Assembly: GCF_004193175.1 (NCBI RefSeq)
Contig: NZ_SAUH01000001.1
Coordinates: 1,343,501-1,407,500, forward strand
Length of the DNA stretch: 64,000 nucleotides
Origin: Streptomyces sp. RFCAC02
Lineage (GTDB): Bacteria > Actinomycetota > Actinomycetes > Streptomycetales > Streptomycetaceae
Direction: 5' to 3'
This document shows, piece by piece, positions 26,708 through 33,854 of the stretch (positions within the stretch are counted from its first letter, which is position 1; every line of letters starts with the position of its first letter). A program made the translations under genes and the position numbers. The notes under the pieces were generated by a model, which was not told the origin of the DNA, searched no databases, and saw only the letters and a list, made by a program, of their open reading frames with translations.

Positions 26708-26797
26708 AGGCGCTCCGCGGAGGCGGAGGTGGTCCGGTGAACAATCGGGGCGGACGGATCTGTCGATCCCCCTCCCCGCGCGAGCGGGGGCCTATCC
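26708..26797 (+). ncRNA. solitary crRNA-like unit (pseudo-repeat, 32-nt pseudo-spacer, pseudo-repeat), CreR/CreA-like
   Basis: Two degenerate CRISPR repeats in array orientation lie exactly 32 nt apart. Pseudo-repeat 1 (26708-26736) matches 20 of 29 positions; its last nine bases, GGTGGTCCG, are identical to the repeat and cover the crRNA 5' handle, while its stem CTCCGC-GGAG-GCGGAG is altered on both sides and still pairs over six bases. Pseudo-repeat 2 (26769-26797) matches 20 of 29; positions 4-22, which hold the hairpin CCCCGC-GCGA-GCGGGG, are identical. So exactly the parts needed for Cas6e processing and Cascade loading are kept. The pseudo-spacer (26737-26768) begins GTGAACAATCG and partly matches 26856-26872. 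Known type I loci contain such CRISPR-resembling RNAs that guide Cascade to repress cas promoters or an adjacent toxin RNA. Transcription is inferred; a weak -10 (TAGCCT, 26678-26683) lies upstream. Confidence 0.8.
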
Positions 26798-26811
26798 ACT
26801 GGGCCGAGAGC

Positions 26812-26842
26812 AATGTAAACGGCGCGATGACTCTGCTCTCAA
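26812..26842 (-). promoter_or_regulatory. candidate promoter of the Cascade operon (minus strand)
   Basis: Read on the minus strand, TTGAGA (26842-26837) and TACATT (26817-26812) form a -35/-10 pair with a 19-bp spacer, rather long. It faces cse1 and lies immediately next to the site matched by the pseudo-spacer (26856 onward). If used, the cse1 leader RNA would run antisense through the crRNA-like unit. The assignment rests on sequence only. Confidence 0.35.
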
Positions 26843-26852
26843 CAAACTCAGA

Positions 26853-26887
26853 AAGGTGAACAATCGCGGTGGCGCTGCTCTATCATT
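26853..26887 (+). promoter_or_regulatory. predicted Cascade target of the crRNA-like unit, with AAG PAM
   Basis: AAG at 26853-26855 is followed by GTGAACAATCG (26856-26866), identical to pseudo-spacer positions 1-11. Position 12 mismatches, 13-14 match, 15 mismatches, 16-17 match and the rest does not. Type I-E Cascade flips out positions 6, 12 and 18, so the position-12 mismatch costs nothing. AAG is the strong I-E PAM on this strand in the best-studied system. Such short, PAM-proximal matches allow binding without interference. The site covers the cas3 stop codon and lies just upstream of the candidate cse1 promoter. Confidence 0.7.
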
Positions 26888-29858
26888 CGCGTTTCGTCAC
26901 CAGCCCGAGTGTGTAGTCACTCGTAATTCGGAACTCACCCACAACATCACCCGTCACCTCCCCACCTGACACCCGCTGTGGGAGGAGCACCAAGCGGGCA
27001 AGTCTCGGTTCTTTGCTCCAGCCGGCGGGCGGCTCGTTGGCCGGTCCGCAGGCCGCCCGCCACTTGCCGTGTGCGAGGGGCGCGACGTACGACAGCAGAT
27101 CGCGCACCTGCGCCATGGTGTAGCGGCCGTCCCTTCCCCGCCCCCGCTCAGGCAGCGGCACGGTGCACTGCTCGTCCAGCCACCTGCCGTCACCGGTCTC
27201 GAAGATGGGCAACACGGGAACCGAATCGGCACCCAGCCTCGTCCGGATCAGGTCCTCGTCGGCGTCGCTGGCGGTCAGTGGATGCAGTGACAGTGCGCGT
27301 CCCGGCGGCGGCAGGGCCACCATGGTCGCCAGCGCGTTCTTCGCCATGTCGTCCGCCAAGCGCTTGAAATCCCGTTCCATGAGGACCTCGGGGGCGACCG
27401 AGACGAACTCGGCAGCATAGACGGCGTCCACAAGGCCCTGCACGTCTCCCGGGACGGCAACGGGTTCGCTTCCGCGCTGCTCGAACAGTTCCAGAGTCCG
27501 CTGCAGCAACGACTCCGAGTACACATCTCCCCAGCTCACCGGAACCGACAGGCGACCGTCCTCCCCGACCGGCGCCAGCACGACGAGACGCGGTTCCGTC
27601 GACCAAGCCGGGCGGACGGGACCCGGGCTTCGATGGCGCCAGACCCGCCCTGCCCGCTGAAGCAGCATGGCCATGGGGGCGAGATCCGAGATCACCAGGT
27701 CGAAGTCCAGGTCGAGGGACTGCTCGATCACCTGCGTCGCGACAAGAATCGCGCCGCGCGCGCCGGTTGGCCGGCGCACGCCCTGCTTGTCCGTCCGCCC
27801 GAACCAGCGCTCGGCCTCGTCCGTGAGCGCCGCCCGTCGGCGAGCGGGGAAACGGGCGTGCAGCAACCGGAGTCGCGGACCGGCGGCGGCATCCTCCCGC
27901 ACACAGTCTTCAGCGGATCGGTCGTCCCAGCCGAGGTAACCGTCACCGTGACGGGCGTACAAGTGATCGCGGAGTGCCGCGTAGGTCTGCTGCGCCTCTG
28001 CCACGGTCGTACAGATGACCGCGACACATCCGCCGTCGTCGGACACCGCGTCCAGTTCGTGGAAGAGGGCGGCCAGCCGGCCGTTCTGCCGCGCCGGTTC
28101 GTACGTGTGCGTCACGTGGCGCACTTCCACAGCGAGATCACGTTTGCGGTCGCTCATGACCCGGCCGGCCGGCTCGATGACGAGGTCGCTCCGTGCCGAC
28201 GCGTACAACCAGCCCGGGTAGGCGGGGGCAGGTAGCTTCCGTGAGCTGTTCGCCGGGTCGGCACCGGACAGGTAGGACCGGATCATGCCCTGGGCCAGTT
28301 CGCCCGTCAGAGTCGCCGATAGCAGGACGACCGGTGTGCCCAGCGCGCCCAGCCATTCGAGGAGCCTGAGCAGCAGGGCGTGGGTGTAGGCGTCGAAGGC
28401 GTGCGCCTCGTCGATGATCACTGTCTTCGCGGACAGGCCGAGGTGACGGAGCGCGTTGCGTTTCAGCGGCAGGACACCCATGAGCGCTTGGTCGATGGTG
28501 CCGACAGCCAGCGGAGCGAGAATGCCCCGCCCACGCCGTCGAAGCCACTTGCCGGCCTCAACGGTCACGGACTCGTGCCGTTCGGAGCCCGGTTCGCAAT
28601 CGGAGACGACACGAGGTTCGGCTTCCGCATCGCGCCCCGGATCCCGTGGGGCCGCGTACGGCTCGAAAAGGTCAGCGGCACCGTGGAGCAGAGTCAGTGG
28701 AGCGGACTCTCGCAGGTTGTTCCTGGCGAACTGCACGAGTCGGCCATACATCTGGTTCGCCGTGGCCTGCGTCGGAAGGGCGAAGAACAGGCCACTGCTG
28801 CCGGACGCGGCCCCCAGCAAGGAAGCAGCGTACAGAGCGGTTTCCGTCTTGCCCTCACCGGTGGGAGCCGTCACCAGCAGGATGCCCGGACCGCTCATCC
28901 GCGCGGAGGTCAGTCCCGCCTCAACGCTCATCTGAAGCGGGTAGGGCGAGGAGATCTCAGGGAACAGATCGCGGAAACTTCCGGCACGGAATGTCGCCCG
29001 GCCCAGGCCCGCTTCACTCAGCAACTCGTCCGCCGCGTCAGCGACCCGGCAGGCATGAGCACACAACGTTGCCGCCGAACCGTAGTCCGGTACGTCCGCC
29101 ATCGCCCTCTGCTGAGCCTTGATCACGTGTTCCTGGCTGGCGACCCAGTCGGACACGATCACCATGCCGGCGACGACGACCGCGAGCGTCAGCGGCATGG
29201 CAGCGCAGTTCGACGCCGGCGGGCCTCCCAGGACGTGATGCAGAGCCGTGACGTGCTCACTTCGTTGAGCCGCCCACGCAGCGGAACCCAGCTCCGGCAT
29301 GTTCTGCACCGGATCACGCAGGTCACGCGGATCGTTGTCCGTCGGGTAGCGACCATGGTGCCCGCCGAGAAGCTGCGCGACCTGTGCCAGCAGAAGCTTC
29401 GACAACCGACCGCCCGTAATCGGATAGCCGAGTTGAGCCATCAACTGCGGCAGCGCCCGATGGGTCGCGATCTCGTGGCGAATCTTACTGACAGGGCTGT
29501 CGATCGAATGACTGTGCGCATATGTGGGTTCACGCAGGAACGCACAATGCTCCGCTCTGTCTCGCGCGATCATGTGCTGGAACTGCGGCATGATCTTTCC
29601 GAGATCATGCAGACCAGCCCAGAACATCAAAGTCCGCCTGGCCTGGTCTGGCTGCATACCCAACGCCTGGGCGATCGATCGCCGCTGCCGCTCGGCCAGC
29701 ATCCGGTCCCACACCGCACCACAGACCATCGCTGTATCGATGAGATGCCCGATGACGGGGTACGGCTCGTCTAACCCGCTGGACTTCCCACACAACCGCG
29801 CATCGAGCACGCCACTACCTCGCTCCTGCCGACTTCCCAGGGCTGCGTACTCAACCAC
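26883..29858 (-). CDS. cas3: Cas3 HD nuclease-helicase, 991 aa
   Basis: The N-terminal HD nuclease has GHLIDTA, WAGLHDLGK (HD), and LLGGHHGRYP. The helicase follows with Walker A VTAPTGEGKTE, motif Ia TQATANQMYGR, DEAH as IIDEAHAFD, SATL (LLSATLTG), and a C-terminal RAGRVWRHR. Length is normal for I-E Cas3 (about 900-1000). GTG 29858 is the first start after the array 2 leader; a GTG about 17 codons in is an alternative. It is transcribed toward the Cascade operon but separated from cse1 by 267 bp with their own elements. Cas3 is recruited to Cascade-bound foreign DNA and degrades it. Confidence 0.96.
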   Translation of the reverse strand: MVEYAALGSRQERGSGVLDARLCGKSSGLDEPYPVIGHLIDTAMVCGAVWDRMLAERQRRSIAQALGMQPDQARRTLMFWAGLHDLGKIMPQFQHMIARDRAEHCAFLREPTYAHSHSIDSPVSKIRHEIATHRALPQLMAQLGYPITGGRLSKLLLAQVAQLLGGHHGRYPTDNDPRDLRDPVQNMPELGSAAWAAQRSEHVTALHHVLGGPPASNCAAMPLTLAVVVAGMVIVSDWVASQEHVIKAQQRAMADVPDYGSAATLCAHACRVADAADELLSEAGLGRATFRAGSFRDLFPEISSPYPLQMSVEAGLTSARMSGPGILLVTAPTGEGKTETALYAASLLGAASGSSGLFFALPTQATANQMYGRLVQFARNNLRESAPLTLLHGAADLFEPYAAPRDPGRDAEAEPRVVSDCEPGSERHESVTVEAGKWLRRRGRGILAPLAVGTIDQALMGVLPLKRNALRHLGLSAKTVIIDEAHAFDAYTHALLLRLLEWLGALGTPVVLLSATLTGELAQGMIRSYLSGADPANSSRKLPAPAYPGWLYASARSDLVIEPAGRVMSDRKRDLAVEVRHVTHTYEPARQNGRLAALFHELDAVSDDGGCVAVICTTVAEAQQTYAALRDHLYARHGDGYLGWDDRSAEDCVREDAAAGPRLRLLHARFPARRRAALTDEAERWFGRTDKQGVRRPTGARGAILVATQVIEQSLDLDFDLVISDLAPMAMLLQRAGRVWRHRSPGPVRPAWSTEPRLVVLAPVGEDGRLSVPVSWGDVYSESLLQRTLELFEQRGSEPVAVPGDVQGLVDAVYAAEFVSVAPEVLMERDFKRLADDMAKNALATMVALPPPGRALSLHPLTASDADEDLIRTRLGADSVPVLPIFETGDGRWLDEQCTVPLPERGRGRDGRYTMAQVRDLLSYVAPLAHGKWRAACGPANEPPAGWSKEPRLARLVLLPQRVSGGEVTGDVVGEFRITSDYTLGLVTKRE

Positions 29859-29943
29859 ACAGGTCTGACAACATGAGGGGGTGACGGAAAAACCTTGTGG
29901 TCAAGTAATGGCAAAGGGCTCCTGACGCCGCAGGTCAGAAAGG
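29859..29943 (+). promoter_or_regulatory. leader of CRISPR array 2, shared with the cas3 upstream region
   Basis: These 85 bp separate cas3 (leftward) from the first repeat of array 2 (rightward). The segment GGTGACGGAAAAACCTTGTG is A-rich compared with its surroundings, and the last 36 bp match the array 1 leader end (GGCAAA, ACGCCGCAGG, AAGG). It must hold the array promoter, the Cas1-Cas2 docking site and probably the cas3 promoter. Confidence 0.75.
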
Positions 29944-31192
29944 GTTCTCCCCGCGCGAGCGGGGGTGGTCCGTGCCGGTGCCGGATCACGCCGAGACCGA
30001 ACGTGTTCTCCCCGCGCGAGCGGGGGTGGTCCGACCGACACCCGGGGCGGCTACCACCTGCCGATGTTCTCCCCGCGCGAGCGGGGGTGGTCCGCTGGCG
30101 AAAGGGTGGAGTGACGCGAGGCTGAAGTTCTCCCCGCGCGAGCGGGGGTGGTCCGCGTCTGCGCTCCCAGGAGCGGGCCATGTTCGCGTTCTCCCCGCGC
30201 GAGCGGGGGTGGTCCGCGGAACCGGATCTCCTGGGTGGTGAATCCGCTGTTCTCCCCGCGCGAGCGGGGGTGGTCCGAGTAACGACACGTCAGCCTCCTG
30301 GGTACGTGGGTTCTCCCCGCGCGAGCGGGGGTGGTCCGTCTGGGCGGAGTTCCCGAGGTCGATGCCGGGGGTTCTCCCCGCGCGAGCGGGGGTGGTCCGA
30401 CCTCGGGGCGGTGTCCCAAGTCGGCCAGCCGGTTCTCCCCGCGCGAGCGGGGGTGGTCCTACCGGATCGCCACCCCGGCGACCGCGGTCTCCGTTCTCCC
30501 CGCGCGAGCGGGGGTGGTCCGCCCCGGCCGAGTCCGCATCCGGCGCGCGCCCGGTTCTCCCCGCGCGAGCGGGGGTGGTCCGATGATTGCCGCCGGCGTC
30601 CCTTGGCGTACGACGTTCTCCCCGCGCGAGCGGGGGTGGTCCGAAATGCGACGCCGATAGCCTCCCAATACCGGGGTTCTCCCCGCGCGAGCGGGGGTGG
30701 TCCGCCCGTGTCCCTGCCCGTCGGACGAATCCGCAGGTTCTCCCCGCGCGAGCGGGGGTGGTCCGATGCCTTATCGCTGGGCTGCTCCACCGCCCTCGTT
30801 CTCCCCGCGCGAGCGGGGGTGGTCCGGTCGGGGACGGCTCGACGTACCGGTGGTGGCTGTTCTCCCCGCGCGAGCGGGGGTGGTCCGACGGCCCGGACCA
30901 CCGTCACCGTCAGCACGGCGTTCTCCCCGCGCGAGCGGGGGTGGTCCGGTCGCCTCGCCCACGGTCATACGGAACGCGTCGTTCTCCCCGCGCGAGCGGG
31001 GGTGGTCCGGCGACCGCATTCACTTTCGCGTCGGACGGTGGGTTCTCCCCGCGCGAGCGGGGGTGGTCCGCCGTCTTCGGCGGCCGGCGCCGAGAATCTC
31101 GTGTTCTCCCCACGCGAGCGGGAGTGGTCCGGCGTTGGAGCGCGTCGGAGCCAGGCTTACCAAGTTCTCCCCGCGCGAGCGGGGGTGGGGCC
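29944..31192 (+). CRISPR. type I-E CRISPR array 2: 21 repeats, 20 spacers
   Basis: The same 29-bp repeat as array 1 recurs at strict 61-bp intervals from 29944 to 31164, giving 20 spacers of 32 nt, all different. The repeat at 30432 ends in T instead of G. The penultimate (31103) has two substitutions, CCACGCGAG and GGGAGTGG, which keep part of the stem, and the terminal one (31164) reads GGTGGGGCC, so decay is on the right and the leader is on the left. Both arrays share repeat, orientation and leader end and should be served by the cas operon between them. Confidence 0.98.
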
Positions 31193-31267
31193 GTTCGGTT
31201 GGCCGGGGTGCGGTGCTGGCCCTGTCGTACCTTCGGCAGGCGGGATCCGATGGGGAGAACGGTGAGG

Positions 31268-31915
31268 TCAGTCCTTGCGGCCGGTCGCGGCCACGGTGAT
31301 GCCCAGGCCGATCATGGTCAGGCCGCCGATACCGCCGACCATGGAGAGGCGTTGCGGTGAGCGGCCGAACCAGTCGCGTGCGGTGGCCGCTGTCAGGCCC
31401 CATGCGGTGTCCGACGTGATCGCGATGACGTTGAAGACCAGGCCGAGCACGAGCATCTGGAGCGCGACCTGCCCCTGGTCGCGGTCGACGTACTGCGGCA
31501 GCACTGCTGCGAAGAACACCATGGTCTTGGGATTCGTCACACCGACCGCGAACCCCTCCCAGAATGTCCGCCGTCCGCCGTGCGCCGCCCCGCCGGCGGT
31601 GAAGGCGGCCCGCAGCGCGCCGCGTTCGCGCCATGCCTTGAGTCCGAGGTACACCAGGTAGGCCGCCCCCGCCAGCTTGAGCGCTGTGAAGACGAGGATC
31701 GAGCGCTCCACGATGGACCCGATCCCGAGGCCCACGGCCACGACGAGCACGTACGCGCCGAGCGTGTTCCCCACGACCGTGGTCAGCGCGGCACGGCGCC
31801 CCTGCGCCAGCGCCCGCCCGACCACGAAGAGCACGCTCGGGCCGGGAATCACGATCAGCAGGAACGACATCACGGCGAAGGCGAGTAAGCGGTCGGTGGT
31901 CACCATGAGGTTCAT
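31268..31915 (-). CDS. LysE-family amino-acid exporter, 215 aa
   Basis: Six hydrophobic segments and the LysE/RhtB signature are visible: LLAFAVMSFLLIVIPGPSVLFVVGRALAQGRRAAL near the N-terminus (the PGPSxxFVxGRAL block), KLAGAAYLVYLGLKAW, FAVGVTNPKTMVFFAAVLPQYV (NPK motif) and a last helix GGIGGLTMIGLGI. ATG 31915 is chosen; ATG 31906 is three codons in. Transcribed away from a gene-free region. Substrates of this family are amino acids or homoserine lactone-like compounds; none can be assigned. Confidence 0.9.
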   Translation of the reverse strand: MNLMVTTDRLLAFAVMSFLLIVIPGPSVLFVVGRALAQGRRAALTTVVGNTLGAYVLVVAVGLGIGSIVERSILVFTALKLAGAAYLVYLGLKAWRERGALRAAFTAGGAAHGGRRTFWEGFAVGVTNPKTMVFFAAVLPQYVDRDQGQVALQMLVLGLVFNVIAITSDTAWGLTAATARDWFGRSPQRLSMVGGIGGLTMIGLGITVAATGRKD

Positions 31916-32242
31916 GCAAGCACGGTGACGGTCGCGCCTCCAGCCCTTTCCCGACGTCCCGTCATCGGTACGCACGCCCGTCCCACGGTGATCGGCAGGG
32001 GCGGCCGCAAGCGGGCAGTCATGCTGTCGATGGCGTCGCGTGCGACATGTCCGAACTCGACCACGGTGACCACATCCTCTGATTTTTGGCTTCCCTCTTC
32101 ACCGAGGACGCGAACGATCCGTGACTTCCACGATGTATCCGGGAGCCCTCCCGGGCGAACCCGCGCGCCCTACGCCGTATGGGGGTGGAACGGGGGACGG
32201 TTCCGTGCGGGGAAGGTGCCGGCGTGGCCGGGCAGGGGGGGC
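31916..32242. other. 327-bp gene-free region between the exporter and rnpB
   Basis: No gene is supported. It contains a T-rich patch (CCTCTGATTTTTGGCTTCCC, about 32075-32095), the least GC-rich part of the region and a possible promoter for the exporter. The right end is a run of G-rich bases (32230-32240) directly beyond the rnpB 3' end. Confidence 0.4.
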
Positions 32243-32658
32243 GGCGGACGAGGCGGCCTGTACGCCGGGTTCTGTCTCCCCGGGGCCTCGCGGCGCCCGG
32301 GGGAGGCGGTCATCCATCTAGGGCCGGTGTCACCACCGGCCTCCAGCGGCCTACCCGCGGACTCGGGCGGGCAGCCCTCGATCGTCCGCGCAGGGCCGCC
32401 GCCGTGGCGGTGGCCCCTTCTGACCTTGCTCCGGGTGGGGTTTACCGAGCCGCCCAGGTCACCCTGGGCGCTGGTGGTCTCTTACACCACCGTTTCACCC
32501 TTACCGGGAGCCGAAGCCCCCGGCGGTCTGTTTTCTGTGGCACTGTCCCGTGGGTCGCCCCAGGTAGGCGTTACCTACCACCCTGCCCTGTGGAGCCCGG
32601 ACGTTCCTCGGCGGGATGCGGAGCACCCCGACGCGACCGCCCGGCCGGCTCGTCCGCC
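32243..32658 (-). ncRNA. rnpB: RNase P RNA, class A
   Basis: Read on the minus strand, the 5' end GGCGGACGAG (32658-32649) pairs perfectly with CTCGTCCGCC at the 3' end (32252-32243), forming P1. Between them are the universal motifs: GAACGTCCGGGCTCC with CAGGGTGGTAGGTAACGCC, the ACAGAAAACAGACC block, the AAGGGTGAAACGG stretch, a CCCGGAGCAAGGTC segment, and the 3' CCTAGATGGATGACC and ACAGAACCCGGCGTA (CR V). This is the catalytic RNA that removes 5' leaders from tRNA precursors. About 416 nt is normal for actinobacteria. A YaaA gene starts divergently 58 bp upstream, a common streptomycete arrangement. Confidence 0.97.
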
Positions 32659-32667
32659 GTACCGGCC

Positions 32668-32673
32668 ATCCTA
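32668..32673 (-). promoter_or_regulatory. candidate -10 box of rnpB
   Basis: On the minus strand this hexamer reads TAGGAT (TAnnnT type) and its distance of about ten bases to the P1 5' end at 32658 fits a -10 for rnpB. No clear -35 is seen 17-19 bp upstream. Confidence 0.45.
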
Positions 32674-32716
32674 CCCGTGGCCGCCGACAGTCCCGTCGGG
32701 TCAGTACGCTGGGCCG

Positions 32717-33496
32717 GTGCTCGTACTGCTCCCCCCTTCCGAAGGCAAGGCCGGCGACGGGACGGGGGCGCCGCTCGATCCGGCGGGCCTGTCGTTCCCC
32801 GCTCTCGCCGAGGCGCGCGCCGCCGTCCTGGACGATCTGGTCACGCTGTGCTCCGGCGACGAGGAGAAGGCGCGGGCCGTCCTCGGGCTGAGCGAGGGGC
32901 TGCGCGGCGAGGTCGCGAAGAACGCCCGGCTGCGGGAGGCGCCCGCACGTCCGGCGGGTGAGCTGTACACCGGCGTGCTGTACGACGCGCTGGGCCTGGA
33001 CACGCTCGACGCCGCGGCCCGGCGGCGGGCGCGCGCCTCGCTCGTCGTCTTCTCCGGCCTGTGGGGCGCCCTGCGGATCACCGACCGGGTGCCGTCGTAC
33101 CGCTGCCCCGCCGGGGTGCGGCTCCCGGGTGTCGGCGCGCTCGGTACGTACTGGCGCGGGCCGCTCGGTGCCGCGCTGGAGGCGGAGGCGGCGGGGCGGG
33201 TCGTCCTGGACCTGCGGTCGTCCGCGTACGCCGCGATGTGGCGCCCCGGCGGCGAGGTGGCGCGGCGCACGGTGACCGTGCGGGTCCTCCAGTCGCGGAT
33301 CGTCGGGGGTGTGGAGAAGCGGTCGGTCGTCTCCCACTTCAACAAGGCGACGAAGGGCCGCCTCGTCCGCGGCCTGCTCCAGGCGGGTCCGCTGCCGAGG
33401 ACGCCGGAGAAGCTGACCGGTGCGCTGCGCGACCTCGGCCACACGGTCGAGACGCCGGCGCCGGGGAAGCTCGACATCGTGGTGACGGAGCTGTGA
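32717..33496 (+). CDS. yaaA: YaaA peroxide-stress protein (DUF328), 259 aa
   Basis: The protein begins VLVLLPPSEGKAGDG, the family's N-terminal LLPPSEGK motif, and has GVLYDALGL, VVFSGLWGALRITDRVPSYR and SHFNKATKGRLVRGLL, all diagnostic of YaaA. GTG 32717 is chosen since it starts right at the motif; the frame stays open upstream through rnpB but that is not coding. Members bind DNA and reduce iron-driven oxidative damage in E. coli. It converges with a DUF2087 gene (1-bp gap). Confidence 0.92.
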   Translation: MLVLLPPSEGKAGDGTGAPLDPAGLSFPALAEARAAVLDDLVTLCSGDEEKARAVLGLSEGLRGEVAKNARLREAPARPAGELYTGVLYDALGLDTLDAAARRRARASLVVFSGLWGALRITDRVPSYRCPAGVRLPGVGALGTYWRGPLGAALEAEAAGRVVLDLRSSAYAAMWRPGGEVARRTVTVRVLQSRIVGGVEKRSVVSHFNKATKGRLVRGLLQAGPLPRTPEKLTGALRDLGHTVETPAPGKLDIVVTEL

Positions 33497-33497
33497 G

Positions 33498-33767
33498 TCA
33501 GCCGGCCGGGGTGCGTTCGTACGTGGAGCCGTCCCGGGTGCGGCGGAGGTGTCCCTCCTCGACCAGGTAGCGGCGCAGTGCCGCCGTGTCCTCGTGGACG
33601 GTGGCCAGCGCGTCGTTGACCTCGGGCTCGGTGTAGGCGCGGCCCGGTTCGAACAGGGTGCGGGCGAGGTGGTCGAGGAGCTGGCGGCGGCGGGCCGCGC
33701 GGCGCGGGATGGCGATGAGGCGGCCACTGGCGAAGAGCGCGGAGACGTCGTGGGATGAGGCGTTCAC
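33498..33767 (-). CDS. DUF2087 domain protein, 89 aa
   Basis: FASGRLIAIPRRAARRRQLLDHLARTLFEPGRAYTEPEVNDALATVHEDTAALRRYLVEEGHLRRTRDGSTYER is a complete DUF2087 winged-helix-like domain (GRLxxIPxxxxxRxxLLxxLxxxFxxGxxYxExEVNxxLxxxHxDxAxLRRYLVxxGLLxR). GTG 33767 gives the canonical start. Such domains occur in MarR/ArsR-like regulators and stand-alone; DNA binding is plausible. It lies back-to-back with a MerR-family gene across 87 bp. Confidence 0.88.
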   Translation of the reverse strand: MNASSHDVSALFASGRLIAIPRRAARRRQLLDHLARTLFEPGRAYTEPEVNDALATVHEDTAALRRYLVEEGHLRRTRDGSTYERTPAG

Positions 33768-33823
33768 GCGCCCCAGGTTCGCAGGCCGGGTGGGGGCGGG
33801 CAACGCGTTAACGAGGGGACGGC

Positions 33824-33854
33824 GGTGGACTCTCCCACAGGGGGAGGGTCCACC
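33824..33854. promoter_or_regulatory. MerR operator directly upstream of the MerR/GyrI-like gene
   Basis: GGTGGACTCTCCC (33824-33836) and GGGAGGGTCCACC (33842-33854) form a dyad with 12 of 13 paired positions and a 5-nt centre. The GACTCTCCC/GGGAGGGTC core is typical of MerR-family autoregulated promoters in actinobacteria. It touches the ATG at 33855, so the transcript probably has a very short leader and the regulator controls itself. Confidence 0.7.

Noticed and set aside
26536..26859. Plus-strand frame through the cse1-cas3 gap ending MTLLSTNSER
   Set aside because: It crosses the cse1 start and the crRNA-like unit; no ribosome site or family, though it helped to notice the duplicated VNNRGG-coding stretch.
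26856..26969. Short frame from GTG 26856 (VNNRGGAALSFAF...) as a CreT-like mini-protein
   Set aside because: AAAGG abuts the GTG with no spacing and most of the frame is antisense to the cas3 3' end; retained only as a hypothesis.
29771..31360. Long open frames across CRISPR array 2
   Set aside because: Same cause: repeat units without stops in GC-rich DNA.
31925..32716. N-terminal extension of yaaA through the rnpB region
   Set aside because: The region is structured RNA on the other strand and the extension lacks homology to YaaA.
33824..33854. Hairpin before the MerR/GyrI gene as a terminator of the divergent gene
   Set aside because: Position against the start codon and the GACTCTCCC/GGGAGGGTC core fit a MerR operator better.
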